From Clostridium bovifaecis (GTDB lineage: Bacteria > Bacillota > Clostridia > Clostridiales > Clostridiaceae): a stretch of 64,000 nucleotides of DNA. Position numbers and translations under genes: made by a program. The DNA lies in the NCBI GenBank assembly GCA_009738435.1, contig CP046522.1:3503249-3567248 (forward strand), in the 5' to 3' direction. Position 1 is the first letter of the stretch. Each line of letters begins with the position of its first letter. The notes beneath the pieces are model-generated. The model made no database searches and was not told the DNA's origin. It saw only the letters and a list, made by a program, of their open reading frames with translations. This document shows, one piece after another, positions 28,809 through 38,595 of the stretch.

Positions 28809-30182
28809 TTATTTTTTTCTCAAACCTTTTTTATCTACCCAGCCCTCTATATTCACTTGCTTTGTTCTTGCTAGTGCAAGAGCTCCATTTGGTACTTTTT
28901 TAGTTATAGTAGATCCCGCTCCTATATATGTATCATCTTCCACTTCTACAGGTGCTACTAAATTAGCATTACAACCAATAAAGACATTATCTCCTATAAT
29001 TGTTTTATTCTTAACTTTTCCGTCATAATTTACTATAACGGTTCCGCATCCAAAATTGCAGCCACTTCCTACTTCTGCATCCCCTATATATGTTAGGTGA
29101 GATACTTTTGTATTGTTCCCAATAGTGGATTTCTTTATCTCAACAAAGTCCCCAATTCTAGCATTCTCTCCAATATTACTTTCTGGACGAATATAAGCAA
29201 ATGGTCCAACGGTTGTATTTCTGCCAATATGACTTTCTAGTATAACAGAACTTTGAATATTAACTCCTTCATCAATAACGCTATCTTTTATTCTTGAATT
29301 AGGATAAAGAGTGCATCCTTTTTTTATAACAGTTTTTCCTTCAATAACATTTCCAGGATATATAATAGTATCGCTTCCTATCTCTACATCCAAATCAATA
29401 TAAGTAGTCTTAGGATCAATGATTGTAACACCATTTTCCATATGCATTTTATTTAATCTATATCTTAATATTTCCTCTGCTTCCGAGAGTTGAGCTCTAG
29501 AGTTTACTCCCTTAATTTCATTCGCATCTACACTAATAGCTCCAACTTTACATTCTTTATTTTTTAATAGTTCTATAACATCTGTTAAATAGTATTCCCC
29601 TTGAGAATTATTGTTATTTAACTTATCCAGATTTATCATGAGCTCTTTAATGTCAAAGCAATACATCCCTGAATTTATTTCATTAACTTTTAACTCTTCT
29701 TCAGTACAATCTTTATGCTCTACTATTTTTGCTACTTCTCCATGCTCATTTCTTATTATTCTTCCATAACCAGTAGCATCTTGGACGATAGCTGTAAGTA
29801 TAGTTGCCTTATATTGTCCATTTTTGTGAAACTCAATAAACCTTTTCACTGTGTCCTCAGTAATTAATGGGGCGTCTCCTGTAAATACTGCAACAACTCC
29901 GTCCTTGCCCTGTAAGAAGCTCTTAGCACACATAAGTGCATGCCCTGTTCCAAGCTGCTCTTCTTGTATAGAATAAGTAACTCCTCTATTTTCTGTCGAC
30001 TTTCTTACCTCTTCAGCTCCATTACCTATTACTAAATCTATATCATTTATGTCACATTTCCTTAAAGTATCCACTACTTGATTTACCATTTCTTTACCAC
30101 AAACCTTGTGTAGAACCTTAGGTAAATTTGATTTCATTCTTTTACCTTTTCCAGCCGCAAGTATTACAGCACTTTTATACAA
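28809..30182 (-). CDS. glmU: Bifunctional UDP-GlcNAc pyrophosphorylase / glucosamine-1-phosphate acetyltransferase
   Basis: GlmU makes UDP-GlcNAc for peptidoglycan and teichoic acids. A TTG at 30182 after GAGGTG gives 457 residues, matching Bacillus GlmU. The extra upstream frame has no ribosome site. The N-terminal uridyltransferase has [18 protein letters not shown]. The C-terminal half is a left-handed beta helix of hexapeptide repeats ([13 protein letters not shown] and following). It lies upstream of prs and downstream of spoVG on the same strand. Confidence 0.95.
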   Translation of the reverse strand: MYKSAVILAAGKGKRMKSNLPKVLHKVCGKEMVNQVVDTLRKCDINDIDLVIGNGAEEVRKSTENRGVTYSIQEEQLGTGHALMCAKSFLQGKDGVVAVFTGDAPLITEDTVKRFIEFHKNGQYKATILTAIVQDATGYGRIIRNEHGEVAKIVEHKDCTEEELKVNEINSGMYCFDIKELMINLDKLNNNNSQGEYYLTDVIELLKNKECKVGAISVDANEIKGVNSRAQLSEAEEILRYRLNKMHMENGVTIIDPKTTYIDLDVEIGSDTIIYPGNVIEGKTVIKKGCTLYPNSRIKDSVIDEGVNIQSSVILESHIGRNTTVGPFAYIRPESNIGENARIGDFVEIKKSTIGNNTKVSHLTYIGDAEVGSGCNFGCGTVIVNYDGKVKNKTIIGDNVFIGCNANLVAPVEVEDDTYIGAGSTITKKVPNGALALARTKQVNIEGWVDKKGLRKK

Positions 30183-30351
30183 TTTTAACACCTCTTTACA
30201 CGGTATATAGCAACACATTAAATCATATATGTTACATTTTAATGTTTATGCCTATTACATTATATTTTATATATAAATATTTTTCAACCACATAATATGC
30301 TATATTATGCGATAATATAGTTATTCTTTATAAAAATGCACAAAAAATAAT

Positions 30352-30375
30352 AAAAAGGAGTATTCACTCCTTTTT
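30352..30375 (-). terminator. Terminator of spoVG
   Basis: Perfect hairpin AAAAAGGAGT / ACTCCTTTTT overlapping the spoVG stop codon, followed by a T-containing tract. Confidence 0.85.
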
Positions 30376-30670
30376 ATTCAATTTCCATTGCTATTTCTTC
30401 ACCATTTTCGCTAGTATTCTTTACTGTCTCATATTCATCCAAGATGGCCTTTTGTATCTTTTGTCTTGTATCGGTATTAATAGGATGTGCTATATCTTTA
30501 AACTCTCCAGTAGGAGTTTTTCTACTAGGCATAGCTATGAAAAGCCCATTTTGACCTTCAATAACTTTTATATCATGAACTACAAATTCATTATCAAAAG
30601 TTACCGATACAATAGCTTTCATTTTCCCTTCAGCAGAAATCTTCCTAATTCTTACATCTGTAATTTGCAT
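30374..30670 (-). CDS. spoVG: Septation/regulatory protein SpoVG
   Basis: Small nucleic-acid-binding regulator of septation, sporulation and cell-surface functions. The 98-residue product opens with the family sequence [20 protein letters not shown] and contains the conserved core [20 protein letters not shown]. The ATG start follows GGAGGTGG. A terminator overlaps its end, separating it from glmU. Confidence 0.97.
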   Translation of the reverse strand: MQITDVRIRKISAEGKMKAIVSVTFDNEFVVHDIKVIEGQNGLFIAMPSRKTPTGEFKDIAHPINTDTRQKIQKAILDEYETVKNTSENGEEIAMEIE

Positions 30671-30759
30671 TGAACTCCACCTCCAAAGATGCTTTGTATA
30701 TAGTATTCTCCATAATTTATCTTTTTCCTTCTACTCATGCGATAAATTTTTAGAAAATT

Positions 30760-31576
30760 TTACTTTTTATGAATTTTCCCCGAATATACTATAGGGTTAT
30801 CGTTTTCATCAATCCCTCCGAACTTTATTATAGAAACATAATCTTCAACTAATTTTTTATCTGTGTTTATATTATCTACAAGGACCCCTATTCCTACTAA
30901 TTCACTTTCAAATTCTTTTAGGAGATTTATTATCCCTAAAGCTGTGCCGCCAGCTTTCATAAAGTCATCTATAAAAATGCATTTACTTCCTTTATGTATA
31001 GATCTTTTAGATAAGGACATTGTTTGAATTCTTTTGGTAGATCCTGAGACATAGTTTATAGAAACCGTTGGTCCTTCCGTAACCTTACTGTCCCTTCTAA
31101 CTATAACAAGATTAATTCCTAGTTTTTTTGCAACTTCATAAGCTAGAGGTATCCCCTTCGTTTCTACTGTGACTATATAATCTGCGTCTAACTCTTTAAA
31201 CTGTGAAGCAAGAATAATCGCTGCTGTTGATATTATTTGAGGATTAAACATTATGTCACTAATATACATAAATTCTCCCGGTACTATTCTTTGTTTATCC
31301 TGTAAAATTATACATAAATCTTCTGTAAACTCACTTACTTTTTCTTCTGAAATTCCATATATATTTTATTCCTCCTGCTGCTCCTGAAATAGTTTCAATA
31401 CTTCCCATAGATAATATATCTAAAGTTTCTCTAACTACAACAATATCTTCACTTATAGTGGATTTTGCAGCATTGAACATATCTGTGAATTTATTTAAGT
31501 TTATCACCTTATTGGGGTTTTCTATTAGGGTTTTTGTAATAGCTGTTATTCTTTGATTTCTACTGAACTTTTGCAT
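30760..31576 (-). CDS. purR: Purine operon repressor PurR, interrupted by a frameshift
   Basis: PurR represses purine genes and is released by PRPP. The N-terminal winged-helix part (RNQRITAITKTLIENPNKVI) stops at 31331. The next frame continues YGISEEKVSEFTEDLCIILQ into the phosphoribosyltransferase-like effector domain, with the PRPP-type loop KCIFIDDFMKAGGTA. Adding one AT unit in the TATATAT stretch near 31361-31368 gives GGIKYIYGIS and about 272 residues. The KYI reading agrees with Bacillus PurR. Its neighbours spoVG, glmU and prs are the usual ones. One gene, probable sequence error. Confidence 0.87.
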
Positions 31577-31758
31577 ATCTCTCTCCTATTTCAAATCTTA
31601 CGAATTATTTTCTTTAAAAACATATTATTATTCATATTCTATTCTAATATCATTATATTATCAACATTTAAATTGGTATAATAACCTACTGTTCTATATT
31701 TTATACAAAATTTTATTTTAATATTTATAATAATGTATTGTTTTTCTTAAAAGTTGTA

Positions 31759-31764
31759 TATAAT
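31759..31764 (+). promoter_or_regulatory. Probable -10 element of murC
   Basis: A perfect TATAAT lies 47 bp before the murC start. The matching -35 is weak (TATTGT at 17 bp spacing). This fits the divergent purR/murC gap. Confidence 0.4.
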
Positions 31765-31810
31765 GATTAAATAGGACTACTTTTTTATCTGTTTTAAGGA
31801 GTTGATTAAT

Positions 31811-33193
31811 TTGTCATTTGATTTTTTAGAAGATAGAAATAAAAAGATACACTTCATAGGTATTGGTGGAATTAGCATGAGTGGTCTTGCTGAAATACTA
31901 TTAAATAATAGTTATAGAGTATCAGGCTCTGACAGAAGTCAATCAGAGTTAACTGATCACCTAAAAGCAAAAGGCGCTGAAATCTACATAGGACATGATG
32001 CTAATAATCTTAAAAATGTAGATTTAGTAGTTTATACAGCTGCAATAGCTGAAGATAATCCTGAGTTATTAAGAGCTAAAGAATTAAATATTCCTATCAT
32101 GGATAGAGCTGATTTTCTTGGCCATGTAATGAATGGTCATAAATATAATGTAGCTGTATCAGGAACCCATGGCAAAACTACCACCACATCTATGTTTTCC
32201 CATATTACCCTAAATGCTAATTTGGATCCGACCATTTTGGTAGGAGGAAACTTAGATGCAATAAACGGAAATGTTAGAGTTGGAAATAGCGAGTATTTTA
32301 TTACTGAGGCTTGTGAGTATAAAGCATCTTTCTTAAAATTTTATCCTTATGTAGGTATAATTTTGAATATAGAAGCTGACCATTTGGACTTTTATAAAAA
32401 TATAGAAGAAATACAAGATACCTTTAAAAAATTTGCACAATTAATACCTAAGGATGGGATTTTAGTTATTAATGCAGATGATGAAAAAGCGCTATCAATA
32501 TCAAAAGAAGTAAATTGTAAAGTTGCTAGTTTTGGAATTTTAAACGGAAATATAAGAGCTAAAAATATAATATTTGGTGAAAATGGTTGTCCTAAATTTG
32601 ATGTTTACAAAGGTGAAGAAAAGTTGTTCCAACTCACCCTAAATGTTCCAGGAGAGCATAATGTTCTTAATGCCTTAGCTAGCATCGCTGCTGCCCTAAG
32701 CTTAAATATTGATGAAGAGGCGATTAAAAATGGTCTTTCTACTTTTTACGGAACTCATAGACGCTTTGAAATAAAGGGTTCAACTCATGGAATTACTGTA
32801 ATAGATGATTATGCGCATCATCCAACAGAAATAAAGGCGGCTTTAAACGCAGCAAAGAATTTTCCTCACAATAGAATCTTCTGCGTATTTCAACCTCATA
32901 CCTACTCTAGAACAATAAGCTTATTAAATGACTTTGCGGCCTCTTTTTATAATGCTGATACTCTACTACTTGCAGATATCTACGCTGCTAGGGAAAAGGA
33001 TACTGGTGTTGTGAGCTCAGACCTATTGGGTAATAAAATAAGAGAAAAAGGAGTAGACTGCAAAAACTTTCATAACTTTAGGGATATGAATACATTCCTA
33101 AAGAAAGAATTAAAATCTGGAGATTTACTGATCACCATTGGTGCTGGAGACGTGTATAAGGTTGGAGAAATGTTTTTAAATAATGCAGTATAG
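31811..33193 (+). CDS. murC: UDP-N-acetylmuramate--L-alanine ligase
   Basis: MurC adds L-alanine to UDP-MurNAc in cytoplasmic peptidoglycan synthesis. The TTG at 31811 lies nine bases after AAGGAG; the TTG at 31802 is too close to it. The product has 460 residues. Motifs are [15 protein letters not shown] for UDP binding, the ATP loop [10 protein letters not shown], and [12 protein letters not shown] in the C-terminal domain. It is a single gene followed by a strong terminator, divergent from purR. Confidence 0.96.
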   Translation: MSFDFLEDRNKKIHFIGIGGISMSGLAEILLNNSYRVSGSDRSQSELTDHLKAKGAEIYIGHDANNLKNVDLVVYTAAIAEDNPELLRAKELNIPIMDRADFLGHVMNGHKYNVAVSGTHGKTTTTSMFSHITLNANLDPTILVGGNLDAINGNVRVGNSEYFITEACEYKASFLKFYPYVGIILNIEADHLDFYKNIEEIQDTFKKFAQLIPKDGILVINADDEKALSISKEVNCKVASFGILNGNIRAKNIIFGENGCPKFDVYKGEEKLFQLTLNVPGEHNVLNALASIAAALSLNIDEEAIKNGLSTFYGTHRRFEIKGSTHGITVIDDYAHHPTEIKAALNAAKNFPHNRIFCVFQPHTYSRTISLLNDFAASFYNADTLLLADIYAAREKDTGVVSSDLLGNKIREKGVDCKNFHNFRDMNTFLKKELKSGDLLITIGAGDVYKVGEMFLNNAV

Positions 33194-33204
33194 CTTTATA
33201 TAGT

Positions 33205-33246
33205 AAAGCAGTGATTATATTTCACCCATATAATCACTGCTTTTTT
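33205..33246 (+). terminator. Terminator of murC
   Basis: Perfect 15-bp hairpin (AAGCAGTGATTATA with its complement) followed by six T residues. Confidence 0.92.
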
Positions 33247-33336
33247 CTTCGCTGTGAAATTGTTCAGTGTCTTATGTGTAAAAATATAAAAAATAGGTAA
33301 AAATACTAGTAATACATTGATTAGGAGGATGTAATT

Positions 33337-33654
33337 ATGAGAACATTTTTAATTGCCGCAGTAGTAGATATTATATTAATATTCGTTTCCTATTACTTGT
33401 TTAAATCCGTAATAAGCGGACCTACCCGTCATAGAATATATGAAAAATATTTAAGTTCCTTTGCTAAATTTGTTATATATATCTTCATTGCTAGTGCTTT
33501 AATAACAGGACTTAGCGCCTTAGTCTTATATAGAACCAGGTATATAGTATACTTAAACGTAATTGCTCCTGCACTAGTATCTATTTTGGTTGGATTTATT
33601 ATATCCTTAGTTCCCACTAGAGGTATTGGGGATAATAAAGAAAAAAATTTTTAG
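33337..33654 (+). CDS. Small membrane protein of unknown function (105 residues)
   Basis: I do not recognise this protein. It has an ATG start after TAGGAGG. Three hydrophobic segments are visible (about 4-24, 43-65 and 72-95) with a short basic loop, SGPTRHRIYEKYL, between the first two and a charged C-terminal tail. It is monocistronic between the murC terminator and its own long terminator hairpin, so it is probably a real gene. Confidence 0.7.
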   Translation: MRTFLIAAVVDIILIFVSYYLFKSVISGPTRHRIYEKYLSSFAKFVIYIFIASALITGLSALVLYRTRYIVYLNVIAPALVSILVGFIISLVPTRGIGDNKEKNF

Positions 33655-33672
33655 TATATTAGTTTTTCTTTA

Positions 33673-33739
33673 GCATGAATTATAAATTATATACCATAAT
33701 TTCATAATATAGTATATAATTTATATACATGCTTTTTTT
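33673..33739 (+). terminator. Long terminator hairpin of the 105-residue membrane gene
   Basis: AGCATG and CATGCT enclose a perfect 14-bp AT-only repeat (33681-33694 with 33712-33725), followed by eight T residues. It is unusually long for an intrinsic terminator. Confidence 0.75.
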
Positions 33740-33826
33740 TGCAACTTTAATCATGTTAAATGTGCTTAATATTCTTTTCTCTATGCTTATACTATAGGAT
33801 AAAAATATTTATTAGGGAGAATCTTC

Positions 33827-34087
33827 ATGTTTAATGATATTATAACTATTGTATCAAATATTTTCTTAGGAATGAGCTTAGTTGGTACAGGCTTTTCTAT
33901 GATATTATTTATAACTATAAAAATATTTAAATTAAGCCTTTTAAATGGCATATTATCTAAAACATGTATACTGTTTATAATAACATGGATTATATTTATT
34001 GCTTGCAGTATTTACCTTGTAATAGTTTACCCATCAACTATTACTACAGCAATGAATTATTTCAAATCAACATCAAAACTTATTTGA
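33827..34087 (+). CDS. Small two-helix membrane protein of unknown function (86 residues)
   Basis: Not recognised. The ATG start follows AGGGAG. Two strongly hydrophobic segments span about residues 8-33 and 44-69, with a short positively charged link, KIFKLSLLNG. The C terminus is NYFKSTSKLI. It stands alone between the previous terminator and tRNA-Pro. A good ribosome site supports translation; codon use is too AT-rich to judge further. Confidence 0.6.
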   Translation: MFNDIITIVSNIFLGMSLVGTGFSMILFITIKIFKLSLLNGILSKTCILFIITWIIFIACSIYLVIVYPSTITTAMNYFKSTSKLI

Positions 34088-34175
34088 TGTTGAAGTTAAT
34101 AAAAACTTTATGGTATAAATTTTATAAATTAGAGTTGACTTTTCTAAGACAACACTATATAATATATTTTGTCGA

Positions 34176-34251
34176 CGGGGTATAGCGCAGATGGTAGCGC
34201 GCGTGGTTTGGGACCATGAGGCCGCGGGTTCGAGCCCTGCTACCCCGACCA
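34176..34251 (+). tRNA. tRNA-Pro (TGG)
   Basis: A 76-nt cloverleaf with encoded CCA. The acceptor stem is CGGGGTA/TACCCCG, the D arm AGCGCAGATGGTAGCGC, the anticodon loop TTTGGGA (anticodon TGG) and the T loop GGTTCGAGCCC. A terminator hairpin follows at once. Confidence 0.97.
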
Positions 34252-34282
34252 AAAAACATGTTAGATATAACATGTTTTTTTA
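34252..34282 (+). terminator. Terminator of tRNA-Pro
   Basis: Perfect hairpin AAAAAACATGTT / AACATGTTTTTT directly after the CCA end. Confidence 0.88.
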
Positions 34283-34540
34283 TTTTTTGTATTTACATAA
34301 GCAAGACTCCTTTTTTTCTAAAGGTTAGATACTTCAGTAGTTAGTATGTTATAAGCTAGCAAAGTATAGTGAATGATTATGAATACTTTTAATAGACAAA
34401 ATTATGACTTTAAGTTGACTCACCTCTAACTTCTTAACTATCTAACACATATTCCTTTATTCCCTTAGTTTAAACTCTACACTTTAAACTGACTTTCTAA
34501 CGTATACTTTTCCTACTTCTAACTGTTTTTCTGTATATAA
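34283..34540. other. Gene-free stretch before the hydrogenase leader
   Basis: About 260 bp, pyrimidine-rich on the plus strand, without a credible reading frame. TATATA at 34534-34539 could be the -10 element for the downstream RNA, but I see no matching -35. Nothing else is evident. Confidence 0.5.
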
Positions 34541-34703
34541 CCGTCCCTTATTGTAAAAAATAAACACAGCTATGTTGGGCGTATATATCAAATCTTAAGC
34601 AGAGAGCCTAAATCCTTGATTTAGTAGGAATTAATTGCTCTGCCAGTTGATTTGGTGAATACAGCCTGCTCTTTGAGTACTCCGCTGGTGGCAAGAAGAG
34701 GAG
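34541..34703 (+). ncRNA. Candidate rod-shaped structured RNA (6S-like) or long hydrogenase leader
   Basis: A stack of helices can be drawn by eye: CCCTTATTG (34545-34553) with 34692-34701, CACAGC with GCTGGTG (34684-34690), a large asymmetric open bubble, GGC-GTAT (34578-34584) with ATAC-GCC (34659-34666), ATCAAATC (34587-34594) with GATTTGGT (34649-34656), GCAGAG (34599-34604) with CTCTGC (34638-34643), and an apical CTAAATC/GATTTAG hairpin. A long rod with a central bubble resembles the 6S RNA shape. It ends 41 bp before the hydrogenase start, so a cis-acting leader is the main alternative. Identity is not proven. Confidence 0.4.
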
Positions 34704-34744
34704 TTTCATAAAATAAAACTTACTTTAGAAAAGGGGACTTTTAT

Positions 34745-36091
34745 ATGAATAATAAACACGGTACACTATTTAAAAACTTAATCAAAGCTTACTATGATGA
34801 CAATTTTGAAGATACGGTAACATCTCTACTGTCTAATAAAGATGTTGATAAAGAGTATTTAAGTAAAGCCATCTCTTTTTTATGTGGGGTTGACGTAGAC
34901 TATGACGATAATTTTGTGCAAAACCTAAGAAAAGCTATTGCTAATTATGAGATACGACACAAAATAGTTCATAAGGTAAAAGAATGTTCTATGGACTGCA
35001 TGGATGACAGCGGTAAAACCATGTGTCAAAAGTCTTGCCCCTTTGATGCTGTATTGGTGGATAAGAATGCAAATAGAACCTATATATCCCTGGATAGATG
35101 TACTGATTGTGGTTTTTGTGTAGACGGCTGTCCAACAGGAAGTATATTAGATAAAGTTGAGTTCATCCCTCTACTAGACTTGCTAAACAAGGAAAATCTA
35201 GTAATAGCAGCAGTAGCACCTTCTATAATAGGCCAATTCGGTGAAAATGTGAATATAAATCAGCTTAGATCCGCCTTTAAAAGTCTTGGCTTTACAGACA
35301 TGGTTGAGGTTGCCTTCTTTGCAGACATGTTAACCATAAAAGAAGCTATTGAATTTGATCATCTAGTAAATGAAGTTGATGATTTTATGATAACTTCATG
35401 TTGCTGCCCTATGTGGATAGGAATGTTGAAGAAGCTATTTCACGAACTTTTGCCTCATGTATCTCCTTCAGTATCCCCTATGGTTGCAGCAGGGAAAGTA
35501 TTGAAAGCACTCAATCCTAATTGCAAAGTTGTATTTATCGGTCCTTGTATAGCAAAAAAATCAGAAGCTAAAGAAAAGGACCTCATAGGTATTATAGATT
35601 ATGTATTAACTTATCAAGAGGTTAAGGATATATTTGATTCCCTTGGAATACATCCTGAGGAGCTGGAAGAAGACTTTGCAACTGAATATGCTTCAAGGGA
35701 AGGGAGACTGTATGGACGTACCGGTGGTGTTTCTATAGCTGTAACAGAAGCTATTAAAAATTTATTTCCTGATAAGTCAAAATTCTTAAAAGCTATTCAA
35801 GGTAACGGAATAAAGGAGTGTAGAGAAATCTTAACTAAATTAAAAGACGGAAATATAGATGCTAATTTCATTGAAGGAATGGGCTGTGTTGGAGGGTGTG
35901 TTGGAGGACCTAAAGCGATTATTCCAAGTCAAGAAGGTAGAAAATTATTAGATTCATTTGCTGACAACTCGGAAATATCTGTATCTTTAGATAGCCATTG
36001 GATGAAAAATATCCTAAAGAAACTAGATATGAATTCAATGGAAGACTTTAAAGATGAAGATAAAGTTAAAATCTTTTTAAGAGAATTTTAA
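34745..36091 (+). CDS. Monomeric [FeFe] hydrogenase, group B-like
   Basis: The 448-residue protein has an N-terminal helical part, two [4Fe-4S] ferredoxin motifs (C81, C85, C94, C98 and C119, C122, C125, C129), and a hydrogenase domain. H-cluster ligands are conserved: TSCCCPMW (217-224), GPCIAKKSE (C268) and GCVGGCVGGP (C381, C385). The TSCCCPMW form, with an extra cysteine and Met, is the group B variant (CpIII-type) rather than the classical group A TSCCPGW. It should interconvert protons and H2 with ferredoxin. The ATG start follows AGGGGAC. No maturation genes are adjacent. Confidence 0.85.
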   Translation: MNNKHGTLFKNLIKAYYDDNFEDTVTSLLSNKDVDKEYLSKAISFLCGVDVDYDDNFVQNLRKAIANYEIRHKIVHKVKECSMDCMDDSGKTMCQKSCPFDAVLVDKNANRTYISLDRCTDCGFCVDGCPTGSILDKVEFIPLLDLLNKENLVIAAVAPSIIGQFGENVNINQLRSAFKSLGFTDMVEVAFFADMLTIKEAIEFDHLVNEVDDFMITSCCCPMWIGMLKKLFHELLPHVSPSVSPMVAAGKVLKALNPNCKVVFIGPCIAKKSEAKEKDLIGIIDYVLTYQEVKDIFDSLGIHPEELEEDFATEYASREGRLYGRTGGVSIAVTEAIKNLFPDKSKFLKAIQGNGIKECREILTKLKDGNIDANFIEGMGCVGGCVGGPKAIIPSQEGRKLLDSFADNSEISVSLDSHWMKNILKKLDMNSMEDFKDEDKVKIFLREF

Positions 36092-36230
36092 CCTTTGATT
36101 AATCTACGTTTTAATAGCATTAGAAATAGCTTTAAAGATTAAAGCTTATAATCTGCCTAGCCACCCTACACTCCAAGGATCAAATATGTTAAAATAAAAT
36201 TGCAAGTTTTAAAAAAGGGGGGAGATTACT

Positions 36231-36755
36231 TTGAATACATTATTAAGCAAAATTCACAAACAAGATGTTGCTATTTTAAAGATTATAAATAACTCAATGA
36301 GCTGTAAAATACTAGACTTCATTATGCCTCCTATAACTTATTTAGGCTCTACAATCTTTTCTGCGATATTTACATTATTGGCTATATTAAATCCAAACAA
36401 AACTATACATTCATTAGGAATAAAAACCTTATTGACACTGGCAATAAGTTCTTTTATATCTAGACTAGTTAAGGAATCTGTAAATAGAATTAGGCCTTTT
36501 ATAAAAATCAGCAATTTAAATATAAAAAAAATAGGAATAGACGAATATTCTTTTCCTTCTGGCCATACTACAGCTGCCTTTTCAATTGCTGTTACAAGTT
36601 CTTTATTTTATCCTAATATAGCTATAGCAGGTATTGTTTTAGCTTCTTGTGTTGGAGTATCGAGAATATATCTTGGAGTACATTACCCTACGGATGTATT
36701 GGCTGGAACTTTTCTTGGAAGTATTACTTCATTTCTAGTGTTTCATATTATATAA
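36231..36755 (+). CDS. PAP2-family membrane phosphatase
   Basis: Integral membrane phosphatase of the PAP2/undecaprenyl-diphosphatase superfamily, 174 residues. The three phosphatase motifs are present: KESVNRIRPF, PSGHTTAAF with the catalytic His, and SRIYLGVHYPTDVLAG. About five hydrophobic segments are visible. The TTG start follows GGGGGGAG. The substrate, probably an isoprenoid or phosphatidyl phosphate, cannot be told. The HAD gene follows 46 bp later. Confidence 0.88.
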   Translation: MNTLLSKIHKQDVAILKIINNSMSCKILDFIMPPITYLGSTIFSAIFTLLAILNPNKTIHSLGIKTLLTLAISSFISRLVKESVNRIRPFIKISNLNIKKIGIDEYSFPSGHTTAAFSIAVTSSLFYPNIAIAGIVLASCVGVSRIYLGVHYPTDVLAGTFLGSITSFLVFHII

Positions 36756-36801
36756 TATTATAAAGTACATATTACTTTTATTACTAGAAAAGAGGTTGAA
36801 T

Positions 36802-37425
36802 ATGCTAAATAATATAAAAGCTGCTATATTTGATATGGATGGAACATTGATAGACTCTATGTGGGTATGGATGAAAATAGATGTGAACTTTTTAAAAAAA
36901 CGTAATATAGTATGTCCTAAAAACTTAAAAGAAGAAATTCAGCATCTTAGCTTTGAAGAAACAGCAGCATATTTTAAAAGAACATTTAGTTTGCCAGAAA
37001 GCATTGATGAAATTTGCAATGAATGGAACGATATGGCTTTTGATGAATACAAAAATAATGTAATGCTTAAATCTGGAGTTAAGAAATATTTAGACTTACT
37101 AAAATCTATGGATATAAAAGTCGGACTAGCTACTAGTAATTGTGATTTGCTTCTTGAAGCAGCTCTAAAAGCTAATGGAATATATGAATACTTCGACGCG
37201 ATTACAAGAACCGATGAAGTCTCCAGAGGCAAACAATTTCCTGATGTATACTTACTTACCGCTGAAAAACTTAATGTATCTCCTGAAGAATGTATAGTTT
37301 TTGAAGATATACTTCCTGCGGTTATAGGTGCAAAAGCTGCTGGGATGCGGGTTGTAGGAATTCATGATGATTATTCAAGTTATCAAAAGAGCGAAATATG
37401 TACTATTGCAGATAAATATATATGA
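36802..37425 (+). CDS. HAD-family hydrolase (beta-phosphoglucomutase/phosphatase-like)
   Basis: Cytoplasmic HAD phosphatase of 207 residues. The ATG at 36802 follows AGAGG. Motif I is FDMDGTLIDS with the nucleophile Asp and the acid Asp. The four-helix cap is type C1. Motif II is LATSN, and motif IV VFEDILPAVIGAKAAGM. The substrate is unknown. It shares orientation with the PAP2 gene. A bidirectional terminator follows. Confidence 0.9.
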   Translation: MLNNIKAAIFDMDGTLIDSMWVWMKIDVNFLKKRNIVCPKNLKEEIQHLSFEETAAYFKRTFSLPESIDEICNEWNDMAFDEYKNNVMLKSGVKKYLDLLKSMDIKVGLATSNCDLLLEAALKANGIYEYFDAITRTDEVSRGKQFPDVYLLTAEKLNVSPEECIVFEDILPAVIGAKAAGMRVVGIHDDYSSYQKSEICTIADKYI

Positions 37426-37462
37426 ATACTCTGAACTCATGAATGATGCTATTTAGAATATT

Positions 37463-37502
37463 AAAAATAGGCTTACACTTATAAAGTATAAGCCTATTTT
37501 TT
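37463..37502. terminator. Bidirectional terminator between convergent genes
   Basis: Hairpin AAAAATAGGCTTA / TAAGCCTATTTTT serves the HAD gene on the plus strand and the radical SAM gene on the minus strand. Confidence 0.85.
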
Positions 37503-38426
37503 ATGGTAACTCATTCCTTGATATAGATCCTCATCTTTTAACTTATTATCAATAGCATTTAGTATTTCCCACTTTTTAAGACTCCACATGGGCCCAATCA
37601 ATAGATTTCTTGGAGCATCTCCTGTTAACCTATGAATAACTATATCCTGCGGCAGCAATGTAATAGCCTCAACAACTAAATCAATATACTCATTCTTATC
37701 TAAAAACTTCAGTTTTCCTTTTTCATGTAATCTAGCCAAAGGAGTATCTTTGAGTAAATGAAGCAAATGTATCTTTATACCTTGTATATCCATATCGCTT
37801 AGATATCTTATAGTATTTAACATATCTTCTTTATCTTCTCCTGGAAGTCCAAAAATGCTGTGCACAACAATATCAATATTTGATTTTCTAAGCCTTTTCA
37901 CTGCACTTTCAAATTCAGCGAGCTCATATCCTCTATTTATAATATTAGCAGTCTTCTCTTTAATAGTTTGGAGCCCCAGCTCTACCCAAGTGTATACTTT
38001 ATTGTTGAACTCGTTTATTAAATCAATAACTTCATCACTTAGGCAATCAGGTCTTGTTGCTATTGCAAGAGCAACTACTCCATCTTGATTTACTGCCTCC
38101 TCATATTTTCCCCTCAGAACTTCTATAGGAGCATATGTGTTTGTGTATGCTTGAAAATATGCTATATATTTTCCATTTTTCCACTTACTTTTCATCATTT
38201 CTTTTATATCCTCAAATTGCCTATCTATAGAGAAGTTTCTATTCCCTGCAAAGTCTCCCGATCCTCTTTCGCTGCAATATATGCATCCACCTCTACTTAT
38301 GGTTCCATCTCTATTAGGACATGAAAAACCTGCATCAAGAGATATTTTAAAAACCTTTTCTCCAAACTTTTCTCTTAAAAAATAGTTTAAACTGTGATAC
38401 CTTTTATCTCCCCATGTCTTTTTCAT
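37494..38426 (-). CDS. Radical SAM protein, TIGR01212/YtqA family
   Basis: Radical SAM enzyme of 310 residues. The [4Fe-4S] motif has the family's long spacing, CPNRDGTISRGGCIYC, with GFS before it. The YFQAYTNTYA and HSIFGLPGED segments are also characteristic. The reaction is unknown to me; relatives are YtqA and YhcC, suggested to act on RNA or sulfur carriers. It is a single gene on the minus strand, converging on the HAD gene. ATG start after GGAG. Confidence 0.9.
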   Translation of the reverse strand: MKKTWGDKRYHSLNYFLREKFGEKVFKISLDAGFSCPNRDGTISRGGCIYCSERGSGDFAGNRNFSIDRQFEDIKEMMKSKWKNGKYIAYFQAYTNTYAPIEVLRGKYEEAVNQDGVVALAIATRPDCLSDEVIDLINEFNNKVYTWVELGLQTIKEKTANIINRGYELAEFESAVKRLRKSNIDIVVHSIFGLPGEDKEDMLNTIRYLSDMDIQGIKIHLLHLLKDTPLARLHEKGKLKFLDKNEYIDLVVEAITLLPQDIVIHRLTGDAPRNLLIGPMWSLKKWEILNAIDNKLKDEDLYQGMSYHKK

Positions 38427-38595
38427 TCCTATCTCCTTTTCTAATATAATCTATTAAAGCTCACTTAGTTTTTAAAACAAAATGACTATAGTCTATTATA
38501 CACTATAGTCACTCCACTATAAACAGAGTTCTAGACTTTGAATAAAGCATTTTAACTTATCTAAAGTCCAAAGGTTATTTTACATATAAATACAG

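Noticed and set aside
31585..31605. Single PurBox-like CGAA motif before purR
   Set aside because: PurR operators need two oppositely oriented boxes at a fixed distance. Only one weak match is present, so I do not annotate it.
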